Source: Patellaria atrata CBS 101060 (taxonomy: Eukaryota; Ascomycota; Dothideomycetes; Patellariales; Patellariaceae). From it: DNA of 64,000 nt. Each line of letters begins with the position of its first letter. The stretch's first letter is position 1. A program made the position numbers and the translations under genes. Positions 36,936-50,173 of this stretch are shown here, piece after piece. The notes beneath the pieces were generated by a model. It made no database searches and was not told the origin of the DNA. It saw only the letters and a list, made by a program, of their open reading frames with translations. The stretch spans positions 146,834 through 210,833 of the forward strand of contig MU006094.1 of assembly GCA_010093705.1 (NCBI GenBank). Direction: 5' to 3'.

Positions 36936-37188
36936 GATTGAATATATTTCTTGATGATGGATGCAAACGATGGAGCTGTACAGACAGGACAGACAAGAAA
37001 TCTCTTCGATTTCTGGTTCCTGACTAGGCACGCTCACCGCCCGCCCCGCCTTCACCCCACTACACAACACCCGACCTGACTGCTCATTCTTTACTTCTGT
37101 TCATAGTCTCGAGTAGGCTAACTTCTACCGTATCGCTCACTTAGCTTTTATGCTCTTTAGTGCCCTCTTTCTTCTCTAACTTCGCGAT
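36936..37188. promoter_or_regulatory. Compact divergent promoter region (small TM protein / LeuRS)
   Basis: 253 nt between two outward start codons, with CT-rich tracts just upstream of the LeuRS start (TTTCTTCTCTAACTTC), as is common in highly expressed fungal genes. Confidence 0.5.
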
Positions 37189-40100
37189 ATGTCTGACGAT
37201 AGCAATGGGTCCGGTGTGCAGGCCTTCCTGGCCACCCTCAAGCCGAGCGATGACAAGGCAATGAAGCTAGAAAATACAGAGAAACGGGATACACAGATTG
37301 CGAATGAGTATAAGGCAGAGAAGAAATGGGAAGAAAGCAGAATCTTCGAGTACAACCCACCAACGCCGGAACAACTCTCTTCAAAGGAGGTCCCTCCTGA
37401 GGGTGAGGTGGTGACAATGGCGTACCCGTATATGAATGGTAAGATTTGCCAAATTCTTGACGATACGCACGGCTGACTATATATTAGGTATTCTACATTT
37501 GGGTCACGCTTTCACGGCTAGCAAGGTCGAATTTGCCGCGGGATTCAAGAGAATGCAGGGAAAGAATATTCTATATGCCCAGGGTTACCACTGCACTGGC
37601 ATGCCCATCAAAGCATGTGCAGATAAACTCGTGCGCGAAATAGACCTATTTGGACAAAACTTCGAGCGGTGTACTTTAAAAGACCTTGTTGAGGAGGAGC
37701 TAGAAACAGCGCCCGCCCCTACGCAATCTGATACCAAAGAGGATGTTACGAAGTTTGGGTCGAATAAGAGCAAGGCAGCGGCAAAGAACATAAAGACGAA
37801 GTATCAATTCCAAATCATGTTATCGATAGGCGTACCATTAGAAGAAATTCATAAGTTTGCGGATCCTCAATACTGGCTAGAATACTTTCCTCCCAGGTGT
37901 AGAACTCACCTACAGAGATTCGGCGCAAGAATAGATTGGAGGAGGCAGTTTGTGACAACAGACGCAAATCCGTACTACGACGCATTTGTGAGATGGCAAA
38001 TGAACCGCCTTAAGGAGCTAGGTAAAATCAAATTCGGGAAGCGTTACACCATATACAGTCCAAAGGACGGACAACCATGTATGGATCACGACCGAAGCTC
38101 AGGAGAAGGCGTCGGTGTCCAGGAATATACTGCGCTTAAGCTCCTGGTAAAGGAATGGCCTGAAGCAATCCAAACTAAGATATCCAATTCCCTTCCCGGT
38201 GATGCCAAAGTCTACTTTGTCCCGGCTACTTTACGCCCTGAGACAATGTATGGTCAGAATTGTTGTTTTGTAGGACCAAATCTCACATACGGTATATTCA
38301 AAGCAGCAGAAAACGAGTATTACTTCCTCAGCCCACGAAGTGCTAGGAATATGGCGTATCAGGGGCTCTTTCCGGAGTGGGGAGTTTTCCCTCAAGTTGC
38401 TGAACTGAAGGGTAAAGACGTCATTGGAACCCTCGTAAATGCACCCCTCTCAGTTCACAAGGACGGTGTTAGAATTCTACCTATGGAAACAGTGAAGGAT
38501 AGTAAAGGTACTGGGGTTGTCACCTGTGTGCCTTCAGACAGCCCGGATGACTACGCGACCATTATGGATCTTACTAAGAAAGCTGATTACTACGGAATCA
38601 AGAAAGAGTGGGCAGAGCTAGAAATCCTCCCCTTGATTGAGACACCATCATATGGAAATCTCACCGCCAAGGCACTTGTGGAGAAATTCAAGATAAATGG
38701 ACCTAAGGATACAAAGCTAGCCGAAGCGAAAGAACTTGCTTATAAAGAGGGATTCTACCAGGGAAAAATGATCTATGGCGAGTTCTCTGGACGACCAGTG
38801 TCAGAGGCAAAGAACCTTGTTAAGCAGAAACTTATTGATTCGGGAGATGCGTTCAACTACGGTGAGCCGGATGGACAAGTCATTAGTCGAAGTAGCGATG
38901 TATGCGTAGCAGGCCTCCTTGATCAGTGGTACCTCAATTACGGAAGTGACGATGCTGAGTGGCGGGATACAGTCCTCGATTGGGTGAATAATGATCTCGA
39001 GACATTTCAGCCTGAAGTAAAGCATCAGTTCCAGCAAACTATAGACTGGCTTAATCAATGGGCATGTGCTAGGACGTATGGCTTAGGTTCGCAATTACCT
39101 TGGGATCATACTTTCCTCGTCGAGAGTCTCAGCGATAGTGCTATATACCCCGCGTACTATACGATTGCGCATTATCTACATAAGGAGATGTTCGGGAAAG
39201 AACCGGGTATCCTTGGAATCAAACCCGAGCAAATGACAGATGATGTTTGGGATTTTGTCTTCGCACGAACTGATGAGAAACCGCAAACCGATATTAGCGA
39301 AGATGCTCTACAAACACTCAGACAAAGCTTTGAGTACTATTATCCTACAACATTCCGGGCGTCTGGGAAAGATCTTATTCAGAACCACCTTACATTCTAC
39401 TTGTATGTTCATACTGCACTCTTTCCGCGGAAGTACTGGCCTAAGGCTATTCGCTGTAACGGCCATCTGCTCCTTAATGGCCTGAAAATGTCAAAGTCAA
39501 CCGGCAATTTCCTTACACTCGAGCAAGCTATTGAGAAGTTCAGCGCCGATGCGACACGTGTAGCTCTAGCTGACGCTGGTGATGGCATGGAAGACGCGAA
39601 CTTTGAGGAATCTGTAGCTAATGCGGTCATCCTTAAGCTATATACACTACGCGAGTGGTGCGAGGAGATGATCCGTGACGCTCGGGTTGTCGAATCAGCT
39701 GATCAATACGCTAAGGTTATCGCCGAGGAGAAGCTCAAGAGTTATGACATAGTACAGCGGACAGGAGAGAGATTGATATGGGATGTCCTTTTCGAAAACG
39801 AAATAAACTCTTTGGTACGCGAGACGGAGAAGTCTTACACGGCGTCTTGGTATAAAGCTGCTCTGAAATCTGGCTTCTATGATTTCACGGCTGCTCGAGA
39901 CTTTTACCGAGAGGCTACAAAAGCTGCTGGGGTGGGAATGCACAAAGATGTTATTACCCGATATGTTGAGCTACAGGCCCTTATGATCCAGGTTCCCGCA
40001 CCACATTGGGCAGAGCATATCTGGTCTGAAGTCCTCAAGAAGGATACCTCATCTCAAGAGTCAAGATGGCCTTCTGTTCCGGAACCGGACGCAAAATTGA

Positions 40101-40651
40101 CAGCGATAAGGGAATATGTCCGTACCACATCATCCAATATTACGTCCGCAGAGGGTTTGCAACAGAAGAAGCTGGCCAAAGGCAAAAGCACATCATATGC
40201 TGTTGATAAGGACAAGAGATTGACTATATTTGTTGCTAAGAGCTTTCCCGCCTGGCAGGATAAGCTAATTGACCTCGCTCGCGGTGCTTTGGAAGGTCTT
40301 TCTCTCGATATCAAGAAGATCGTCCCAAAGATTCCAAAACCGGAGACGAAGCGAAGCATGCCGTTTCTTCAATCTCTCAAGAAGTCACTAGACTCTGGTG
40401 TCTCAGCTAATAATACTTTCAACCGGTCCCTTTCGTTCGACGAGCTAGAGATACTGAATCAAATGGTGCCAGGACTCAAGCAGACGGTTAGGCTATGTAA
40501 AGAAGTGATACTCGTCAGTGTTACGGATGAAGGTAAATCAGGAGTGGTGGTGGGGCAAGATGGCAAGGAGGGTGAGAGAAAGAAAGAGCTTCCTCCTCAA
40601 GCTGCGAGCGCGACTCCAGGTAGTCCAACGTTTGCATTTGAAAACATCTGA
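37189..40651 (+). CDS. CDC60: Cytosolic leucyl-tRNA synthetase
   Basis: Exons: 37189-37438 and 37488-40651 (49-nt intron), 1137 residues, close to the yeast enzyme. It charges tRNA-Leu with leucine in the cytosol. Class I signatures are visible: HLGH (87-90) in GILHLGHAFT, just after the intron, and KMSKS (750-754) in LKMSKSTGN. The CP1 editing insert has PATLRPETMYGQNCCFVGPN and the conserved GTGVVTCVPSDSPDDYATI. The eukaryote/archaea-type layout and the absence of a presequence argue for the cytosolic form. The first exon ends at YPYMNG, a common intron position for this gene. CDC60 is the yeast name of the orthologue. Confidence 0.95.
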
Positions 40652-41617
40652 AGGCCGGTTTTGAAGATGGGAGTTGTGGTGGGATATCTTGTGACAGTGT
40701 GGAATGGGAAAAAGAAACCATAGAATAGCATACCCAAAAAGATTAGCATTAAGGTTCACAAATTCAGATAGGGACACTGTAGCATATATGAGCAGGGGTA
40801 TAAATGTCTACTTACTGTAAGTTAAAATTACATTAGTGTAAGTCCTGCAAGTGAGAGGGCCTTTTCGTTTTACCTGTCTACTTAATAGTTCCACACCTAA
40901 TCGATGTATCTCTTTTTTGTCACTGTTGACACTCCTAAATGACTAGTGCGCGTCCTTTGTTTTTAATGCCAGACAGCCCAATGTTAAGTTTTGTCACCTC
41001 TGCCTATAGATAAAAGGTCTGTGTGTGCACGGCGTGAAGTGATTTTCTATAGTCTTGTTCATTGCATACAACGGAGTCAGGGGCCATATCTCAACATCAA
41101 CCGTACAACGAGCGAGGAGTACCACAACAACTTTAGCAGAGTCACGCTGAATATGAATTGTGCTTTCTATTAGTGGTTTTAAGTCACGATAGTCATTCAC
41201 TAGGTAATGGGTATTTCGAGGGTCTCCGGTCTTGGGTCTCTTCACCTTATGGTTTTGTCACATGATATTTCATCTCCGGGACAACGACGCGTCCTGACAT
41301 TCAACGCACTTCCAAAATTAAATCAGAAGACGTGATCCGTTTGTACCTCGTTTAAGACAGGCTGTCTATTTAATTCCACTACTGCCTCTTGACTTCTTCC
41401 ACCTTCAACTGCACTCATTCCTCACAACTGCTGCTGCCCTGAAGGACTCTCTACTTCATCAACCAGAAGGTATCACCAGTAGAAGCTCGATCAATTAACA
41501 TCCAAGCATTTCTCATCAAGAAAGCTTTTCATCTACCTCTAATTTCATCTCACGCTCTCCTCGAGTTCTTCGCTTCACCTCAACCTGATCTCGTACCGCG
41601 TTCTTACCAAAACAAAC
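40652..41617. other. 1 kb intergenic
   Basis: 3' flank of LeuRS and a CT-rich 5' region (41390-41610) of the next gene. No RNA or repeat seen. Confidence 0.5.
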
Positions 41618-43205
41618 ATGTCAGACCACGTGGAAAATATCTCCAACTTATCATGCCATGCAATCATTCATCGAGAAAGTAACGGTTCTGATGAGTGGAT
41701 TGACCTAAGTTCCAATCAACTAAGTGGTAGTGCAGTTAGTGAAACCTCAGCTGAATCGTAAGTACGCTGAGTCTCACTTCACGGCCCTACTAACGAATGA
41801 AGCAGTGAGCAAGTTTCTGCCGGAAATGAATATGAAGAACAGTCCGAACTTTCGGCGTCTCAAGAGGGTCTTGCGCAGCCCGAAAGGTCCGACGAGACGC
41901 CAAATAGCCCTCCCACCATGTCCGAATCATCGGGCATCAACGAGCCCGATAGTCCTCCCACCGATCCCTATTTCACCATACCGCCAAAGCCTGCGAATAA
42001 GGCAATTCCTGGGTATGGGACAGTAGTCGAGTTCATCCCGGACTCCTGGCTTCTGGCCACGCCCCCAGCATCCGAGACCTCCCTATTGAAAATCGGGGAC
42101 GACAAGCCCTTCGAACATGAAGAAGGCGCAAGCATGTGGGCGTACAACATGAATCTCCTATCCGACCTCCGTAACAAAGAATATGCCGACATCCTGGAGC
42201 GTGGGGGATACGATTATTTCTCCAGCACGGAGAGCGCGTTCGAGTTCCGGATCCTCCTCGAGAACCAGGGCGTGCGCCGTCGCAAGCAGATCTTCGACGA
42301 GCGCATCGGCATCGTAAGTTCCCCCGTATCCTGATTTTCTGTACAGTGCTAATGTATAGTTACAGTCGTGCCCCCCGAAGTACGCTGAGCGCGCCAAAAG
42401 GCGCCATGGGGAATGGAAAGCGCTGGGCTACGACCTCAAGCCCATCCCATGGGCCCCCGACGCACATCCCACGATCCCATGGTGCCCTCTGGACGAGCAG
42501 CGCATCGCCCTGTACGCCATGAGCTCGGACTCACGCTCCGAGGGTCAGTACGCCGCCGTCACCGACGGGAAGCGTCCGGGATGGGCCTTGGAGAGTGCGG
42601 TCGCTGTGTCGGAGTGGCTGGATAGCCTCCCAGACGAGCCCCTCGACGACGAGGACGACATACAGGAATATAACGGCCCGCCTTCCTCGTGTCTCGTGGA
42701 GGACGGTAAGCAGTTTCGTTTTTTCGAAGATGTATTGCATGGGATTCGGAGAAGGGGGGGGCGGTGGGGGGGTATACAGGTCAGGTGCCCTGGTAAGGGA
42801 GTCACTGTCAGGGATGCCAAGAGGTGGCTGGCGGAAACTAGACGTGTTCTTGCTGGCGAATCTGGTTTCGGTAGAGAAGATACAGGCCTGAATTATCCCA
42901 ATTTCGAATCTCATTTTCGATGGACTCCCCCTTTTTCCCCCCTTTTCCCCTATCCATACCCCTATACACCTCCCCACCAGCCTCATGATTGAACCCCACT
43001 AACAAACCCCACAGAATCCGAAACCTACTACCCGGACACGGCTATGCGCGCCTGGTCCCCGGCGTACCGCTCCCGCCGCGTCTCGGCCCCCCTCCGGGAC
43101 GAGAGCGAGGCCACGTCCAACGACGCAGCCGTGCCCGTCATGCTGCACCGCAGCGTCGGGGGTGGGTACCGAATCGCCCTCCCCGCTGGGTATCTTGATA
43201 TTTAG
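41618..43205 (+). CDS. Hypothetical protein, 392 residues
   Basis: Exons: 41618-41757, 41806-42313, 42366-42705, 43015-43205; all phases agree. I do not recognise a family. The N-terminal third is acidic and Ser/Glu-rich. The middle has an ordered block (YGTVVEFIPDSWLLATPPAS, then YADILERGGYDYFSSTESAF and EFRILLENQGVRRRKQIFDE). Next come a Pro/Trp-rich segment (KPIPWAPDAHPTIPWCP) and a short C-terminal part (SETYYPDTAMRAWSPAYRSR). No signal peptide or TM is visible. Intron 3 (309 nt) is unusually long, with a G-rich stretch at 42755-42773 and a C-rich tract near its end. A soluble cytosolic or nuclear protein is likely. Confidence 0.72.
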
Positions 43206-43881
43206 GGGTGCTGGGTGGAGAAGTGTGGGGTCGGTGTTGTGGTTTGCTTCGGTATGGGTGTCTTTTGGTTTGGTTTTGTGTGGTTTTGTGGCTTTGGTGT
43301 GACTTTCTGGGTGTGTGTGTGTGTGTGCTACGGTCATATGAGGATCTTTGTGGGCTTCTGAGGAGCTGTTTTTCTGGCTTTTTGGGGACTTGTGGGGTGT
43401 TTGTACGGTTGGCGGGATCATGGATCGCTGTCTTTAAGTTTTGAGAGTCTTTTTGATAACTCTATGGAGTTTGTACGATGGGGAAAAGTGATTTTTTGCA
43501 TCTTTGGGTTGAGTTTTGCTTTGAGTAGATAGTATCGTCTTGAAACCAGACCATTTCCGCTGATATCACACTTGTATGTGCTAATTCGTCATATGTCTAT
43601 TACTTGAGTCTACTGTGATGATCTGAACTACCTGATACTCCTCCATTTAGGCCATTATCATGTTGTTCTCATTGTACCGAACCCTCTTTTCGCTCCCCCC
43701 AGTTCCGTTCCGCCTTACCCTTTTTTAATATCTGCCCGTTAGATGTCCCAGAACTTCTCCCTCCAATCTCGCCCTTCCCTTACGAATCATCCATATTCAT
43801 GTCCCATACACCCTGTTTCGCCGCCAATTTCCATACTATCAGCGCCAAACATCCCTACTAGACCCTCTCCACCCCTTCCAC
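43206..43881. other. Convergent intergenic
   Basis: 3' flanks of the hypothetical gene and of the deacetylase. It contains a GT microsatellite (listed separately). No gene seen. Confidence 0.5.
43311..43327. repeat. (GT)n microsatellite
   Basis: A perfect GT run of about 17 nt in the 3' flank of the hypothetical gene, within a GT/TTTG-rich stretch from 43230. Confidence 0.85.
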
Positions 43882-45633
43882 CTAACCAAGTAATCCCCCC
43901 TCAGCCTCCCACACCATTTGTCCCGCAATCCATGTCTGCAGTACCGTGCCATCATCTCTAAGGACGACAAAGTCCGCGCGGCGTCCCTCCAACAATACCC
44001 CTCTGCCCCCATCCTCCGCATCGATCCCCATCATCTTAGCCGGTGTCTCTGTGACCGTACGAACGGCTTGTGAAAGCGTACAGCCAGTCCAAGCCTGCAG
44101 ATTTCTCATACCGGTGGAGAGTGATATAGTAGAGCCGACCAAAGTCTCGTTAGACGATAAGCGTTGAGGAGAGGAGCCGGGAGGATCGCGTGGAGGTTCT
44201 GTGCTTAGCTGGGTGTGAGCGGAGGAGGAAGGGAGGGATTTGATGAGAGTGGCTCTATCCCCGCATTTGCGTTGCCAGTGGTGGATCTGTGCGTTGGGAG
44301 GATATGTGCCGTCGGGGAGGCCGGCGAGTTCGACGCTATCGGTGATGAGGATGCAGCGGGTGGGTGCGGTATTGTAAAAAAGGGAGACGGTGGCGGGGTG
44401 GAGGTGTTGGCCATCGGGGATGAGAGAGAAAAATGGTGGGTGTACGGTAGACGTTGGGGGAGAGGGAGAGGGAGAGGGAGAGGGCAGGGATATTAGACCT
44501 GCGAGTCCGGGATCACGGGAGTAAAAGGGAGACATGGCGTTTAGCGTGTGCGTTAGACAGGTTGCTCCACAGCGGAGAGCGGAGAGACCGGTGGCATACG
44601 ACGCGGAAGAGTGGCCGAGAGAAACGCGGATCTTGTGAGATAAGTGATTCCAGAGGAGAGAGGTGGATTCAGGGAGCTCTGGGGCTATGGTGGCGAGTTT
44701 TATGTTTGGTAGATTTGAAGCGCCATATATTTCGGACGGTGGGACAGAGGGGAGAGCGAAAAGTGAAGGATTGTGTGCGCCGTGTTTTGAAGGTGAAAGG
44801 TAGGGGCCTTCGACATGGGCTCCGAGGAGAGATGCGCCATGTTCGAAGGTTCGCGGAGTGAGATGGGGAAGAATCTGTTGAATGGTTTAGAAATGTAGAA
44901 GCATGATCAGGGTGCATGGATATATGAAATCTCTATTATCATGTAAGATTGTATTTAGTGTCAATTTATTAGAGGAGACTGATGACTGATGCCGAATGAT
45001 TAAAAAAAAAAAATAAGAAAACTAATAAGTGATGTACATATAGGAAAAACCATGAATCCCGGTAAAGTTGTTTCCCTATCTGTCACGATATTCCTTACTC
45101 ATTGTACGCCTGACTATATAAGAGCTTCTGGCTTGAGCTGTATAGACTGAGGTAGTGAGAGTCCAAGATAACCAGATTTCTGCCGTACGCAACCATACGT
45201 ACAGCAAGGGCACAATGACCTAATACCGGGTACTCTAATCAAAGGGGAAATATATAGGACTAAAGAGAGCTTGAGATTGATTTGAGTGATGAAATACCTT
45301 CTGGTAATCTTCAGCAGACACAGTGGGTATGGTCACCCAAAACCCAGTAACTCCTTGAGTGGCATAGTATCTCGCAGTTTCTCCGAGCTTTTGTGCATAC
45401 TGCTCTTCGTTCTCGAAGTTAGTGAAATGGAAGCCATTGACTCCGTTGGTTTGAAGTTCCAAGAAGCCGGGAGCAATGATGCATCCTTCAAGATCGACAA
45501 TCTCGCCGCCTATATAGCCTGTTCTCTTTAAGATGGTTCCTGTTTCTTCAGAAATCACCAGATGGTCCTCAACAACTTCCCCATTGAGACAATAGCTACA
45601 ATTTGTGAACGTAGTAAACCAGCCAGCGGGCAT
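43882..45633 (-). CDS. nagA: N-acetylglucosamine-6-phosphate deacetylase
   Basis: Exons: 45633-45298 and 44874-43882, giving 442 residues. It removes acetate from GlcNAc-6-P in chitin/GlcNAc catabolism, before deamination to fructose-6-P (DAC1 in Candida). Family blocks are APGFLELQTNGVNGFHF, GAHVEGPYL, SLGHSS, LTHTLNAM and CILITDSVELAGLPDGTY. Metal and catalytic residues by family position are E134, H200, H221 and D291. The only intron is 423 nt, long for this window. A Ser-Pro run (SPSPSPSP) between the LTHTLNAM and DGQH blocks is encoded by a GGGAGA repeat. The deaminase and GlcNAc kinase genes that often cluster with it in fungi are not in this window. Confidence 0.92.
44458..44484. repeat. 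(GGGAGA)n repeat coding for Ser-Pro in nagA
   Basis: About four to five hexamers lie inside the second exon of nagA. On the minus strand they encode SPSPSPSP, a loop insertion in the deacetylase. Confidence 0.8.
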
Positions 45634-46373
45634 GATGACACGATCGTGGAAGATAGCAGGAGAAGGTCAAGCGAGCAGTACGAAGTCAGGAACAGTTGTC
45701 AAATGATGCTCACGTCCAGGCCAGTAGGTCTATCGTGAGGTTACAACATTTATTTAGCCGTAAATAGGGGATTAAAAAGAGTGAATATGGCGATAGAGTG
45801 TGGATGATGTTAAGGTAAAAGGTGGGAGTAGGAAGGTCATGATTCCCACAGGGATGGCTCGGACGCTTGTGAGAGCTTGCTTATGTTGTAGATCAGCCGA
45901 ATATCTAGATCCCATCGTCCCAGGGATCTGTATACACAAATCTTAGGCATGAAATCCTTCGTATCTCTCTCGCGTTGAGATATAAGTTGAGTTATTAGAT
46001 TGAGATGAAGAAAGATAGGTCACCGAAGGTATAAAAGAGATTTACTCAACACCTTAGGTAGTCCTAGTGTATTGATAGCGTGAAGCCAGTCCAACTTGGT
46101 TGCAAGTTCCATGCAGAGGTGACGTAGTACTACTGCTTTCCGCGTTGAAGCCACAGCAATCCATTTCCAGCTTGATCAACATCACCAATTCCCTGCTTTA
46201 ATACACCAGAACCCAATACGCGGAAGATTCCACTCTCTTATTCCCCTCAATTCTTCCTTCATCCTCTTCTCTCTCACAGATAACTCTTCAACTTCCTCCT
46301 CTGAGCCGGCAAGAGTGAGCTTCTATACCAATTTCCCATCCTCTCACCCCTACCTGCCGCGCAATCTTTCATC
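45634..46373. promoter_or_regulatory. Divergent upstream region of nagA and the tricalbin-like gene
   Basis: 740 nt between two outward start codons. It is CT-rich in the 150 nt before 46374. No specific site recognised. Confidence 0.4.
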
Positions 46374-49300
46374 ATGGAACAGCAACACAAACCCGGTCAT
46401 TATTCCGGAGCCAATCCGGTACCAACGGTAAAGAAATTCATAGAAAATCTCGACAAGGATAAGAGACATAGAGATGAAGAAATTGATCGTGCAGAACGGG
46501 AGAGTAAGCTTGGAGGAACTGAAGTTCGACCCCACAAACCTACGAAGGCTGGTGTCGAAGGTACGCGGAAGAAGGTTACCGATCCCACAACTGGGAAGCA
46601 GGTCGTTATCGAGGATGTCAACAAGGAGATGATCAAGCAGGTCGAAAATCCAACGGTTAGCAATTCTTCCCCTAAGCATTTTGAAAGGTGTATTTTAAAC
46701 ACATCATAGCTCTCCATACCGAACGTAAACCTTGGTAAAAATACGACCGTCAAAACGGACCCCTCACAGACGAGCAACGAATATAAACACAACCAAGATA
46801 TCACAGCTCCCCCAGATCCAGTTGCTGAAGGCTCTACCTCTGATGTTCCCATTCATGGAGAGAAGACCAACGTCCTATTCCACCCTACCCCCTCCGTGAG
46901 CTATGAACCAACTTTTAAGTCTTTGGAAAAGCAAGCTGGAGTTGTATGCATTGGCTTATTCATTGCTATTGTCGTTCTTGGAAAGATGTTTGGTGGTGCT
47001 CTGAAAGGACTTATTCCCCTGGGCATGTGCATCTCATCAGGTGTTTGGCTCTGGATGAAGGAGGTCGTTCGAAGTGGACGAGAGGTTGAATGGGACAGTG
47101 AGAAGACCAGAGGGATGACAGTAAGCACCGAATATCACAATCTAGTTCAATGTTTTTTTTTTAACATTCCAATCAGGCAACAGCAAATCTCCTACCAGAA
47201 TCAGTAGAGTGGATGAACACTTTCCTCGGCATTGTCTGGGGTTTAGTGAATCCCGACATGTTCCAAGGGGTTGCAGATACTCTGGAAGATGTCATGCAAG
47301 CTTCCGTACCAGGGGTTATCGAGCATGTCCGCGTTGCAGAGATCAACCAAGGGAGCAACCCAATCAGAATTCTCAGCTTACGTGCCCTGCCGGATGACCA
47401 AATGAAAGAAATGAAGAAAACTATTCACGAGGAGAACAAGAAGACGAAGGATCCTCAGGAAGCTGCCGCAGACGAAGAAGGTGGTGATTTCTATAATCTG
47501 GAAGTCTCATTTGCATATCATGCTTTACCTTCCGGAAAACGTGCGACAGCCTCCGATAAAGCCAGGAATATGCACATGCAGCTCGTTTTCTACTTGGGTA
47601 TTAAAGGGTTCTTTGGTGTGCCGCTTCCCATTTTCGTCGAGCTCCAAAGTCTCGTCGGCACTGTTCGATTACGATTGAACATGACCCCCGAGCCACCATT
47701 CTTAAAAAACCTAACATTTACACTTATGGGGCTTCCTCAAGTAAGCGCCGGATGTATTCCTATGGTTGAGAAAGGTGTCAACATCCTCAACCTCCCTCTG
47801 ATCTCGAACTTCGTTAATTATGCTATTGGGGCTGCCGCAAGTATGTATGTTGCTCCAAAGTCGATGTCTATTGATATGAGGGCAATCCTCCAGGGTGACG
47901 ATATTACCAAGGATGTCCAAGCACTCGGTGTTATGTGGATCCGCATTCATCGTGCAGTCGGTCTCAGCAGGCAAGACAAGCGTGGCAGTGATCATGGAGG
48001 CAGCGACCCATATATCACATTGTCATTCTCGAAATATGGGAAACCAATGTATTGCACTCGTGTCATCACAGATGATCTGAACCCGATCTGGGAGGAGACT
48101 TGCGCACTTTTGGTTACTCCAGAACTGATTAAAGCAGACGAAAACCTCAGTGTTGAACTTTGGGACTCTGATCGTCATAGTGCAGATGATATTGTCGGCA
48201 AGATCGAGTTGTCTATGCAGAAGATGATCCAACATCCCGGAAAGATGTACCCCCAGGTCTCCAAATTGGCGGGTATGGACGCTGATAGTTCGATGCCTGG
48301 AGAACTTCACTGGGAGGTTGGCTACTTTGGTAAGCCTCAATTCAGACCCGCTCTTCGAACCGATGGCAAGAACAAAGCTCTTCCCGATGCTCTCAAAGAT
48401 AAACCAGAGTTTCAGGATGAGAAAGGTGTTACGAACACTGAAGCCGACGACGCTGTTCAGCACACTCCACCGGATCCACTCTGGCCTAGTGGTATTTGCA
48501 GCGTTATTGTTCACCAAATTGTTAATCTTGAACTTGAAAATGTCAAAGGTAGCAATGGTAACCGCAAAGGCAGAGAGTATGAGCCTGCTAAACCATACGG
48601 TGAGAATACCGAGGAACAAGGGAAAAATCTACCTACAAGCTACTGTACCGTCCTATTGAATGACGAGCTGGTTTATCGTACCCGTTCCAAGGCTGTCAGC
48701 AGCCAACCTATCTTTAATGCCGGTACCGAACGCTTCGTTCGTGACTGGAGATCCGCCATCGTCACCGTCACAGTCCGCGATCAACGCAACAGGGAACATG
48801 ACCCTATCCTCGGCGTCGTCCCCCTCAAACTCTCAGACATTCTTGAAACCAGCTCCCAGGTAACTCGCTGGTACCCTCTTGACGGCGGTATCGGCTTCGG
48901 CCGCATCCGCATCTCCCTTCTCTTCCGCAGCATCGAAACCCGACTACCGCCTAACCTTCTTGGCTGGGATGTCGGCACCTTTGAGTTCGTTTCCGAGCGC
49001 ATCATTGCGACCGGCTACCCACATGCCGCCAAACTCAAACTCCGCACCGGCGGTAGCACGGGTAAGATTGACCGCCGCACGGGCAAGAAGCTCGACGAGG
49101 GTGATGGATATGGGTGGGATCTTAAAGGAGACGAGCAGAAAAATGCGATGCGCTTACCTGTTAAGTATCGTTATAGGAGCCCGGTGGTGTTTGAGTTTCA
49201 TGTGTCAGGGAAGAGGAAGGCAGATGCGTACGCCGTTGTTTGGCTGCAGCATTTGATCGATAATGAGGAGACGGGGATCAATATTCCAATTTGGCAAACG

Positions 49301-50173
49301 AGTTCACCGGCGAGGTTGACGCAGAATTATATCACGGAGCAGAATTGGAAGAGCGAGCCCGGCCTCGAGGACCTGAAAGAGGTTGGACGACTGCAGTTCA
49401 GAGCCAGATTCAAAGCAGGCATGGACGAGAGCCACGAGCGCTTCATCACGGATAACGATACCCGCGAAACGTACGAGACGTGGGAAGCCTGTCTCGCAGA
49501 AGGCGTCCGCACCCGCAAAGTCGAAAAAGAACTCCCAGAGCAGATCCAAGAGTTGCACGAAGCCTCCCTCACCGAAGGCCGCGACGTCCTCAAAGATGCT
49601 TCCGAAGAGGAAAAGCGAAAATGGTTGTCTAAGAACGGGATGGATTGGTCCGGCGCATTTGGCCACGACCCGAAAGCGTACCTTGACACCAAGGGCCGCA
49701 AGAAACGCGAACCGGGCGTCGACGAGCCGTTGCATGATCCGCATCACCCTTCCGATGACAGCGATAACGACGATGAAGATGCTACCTCTGACTCCTCCTC
49801 CGACCTCGGGATCCAGGACGCGGATACGGCCGGCAACGCGCAGAACATGGACGGCGAGAAGCAGGGCTCTAGAACCGGCGATGACGGTGGTCCTGCCGCA
49901 AATGGCGGGTCTGGGGATAAGGCCGAACAGAAGGAGGGGAATAAGCAGAATAAGCGCACCGAGGAACGCAAGCATAGGGGGCTCATGCAGTGGAAACCGG
50001 CTCGCAATGCGAAGTTTGCGAAGGATGAGGGATTGTTGGGGCTGAGGAAGTTGAAGGGGAAGATCACGGGTGGATTGCATGGGAGACAGCCTGGTGTTGA
50101 GACTGGTGAGTGCTATCGTTGTTGGTATTTTGTGGACGTGATGCTGATATTTTTCGCAGAGACGGGGTCGTAA
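46374..50173 (+). CDS. Tricalbin/Mug190-like SMP and C2-domain membrane protein
   Basis: Exons: 46374-46655, 46710-47120, 47177-50105, 50160-50173, giving 1211 residues. It probably tethers the ER to the plasma membrane and moves lipids, as tricalbins do. The order is a charged N-terminus, a hydrophobic hairpin (VVCIGLFIAIVVLGKMFGGA to ISSGVWLWM), then an SMP lipid-transfer domain starting WMNTFLGIVWGLVNPDMFQG. A first C2 domain follows (MWIRIHRAVGLSRQD with SDPYITLSF and ELWDSDRHSADD, keeping calcium-type Asp residues). A second C2-like domain (CSVIVHQIVNLELEN) is next. The C-terminus is acidic then basic (DDSDNDDEDATSDSSSD). The last intron (54 nt) has no stop in frame, so splicing at the very end changes only the tail. 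The final exon codes four residues and the stop. Confidence 0.87.

Noticed and set aside
49304-50080. 258-codon open frame on the minus strand
   Set aside because: It lies opposite the coding end of the C2-domain gene, whose frame has clear domains; this is a shadow with repetitive Leu/Ile-rich text.
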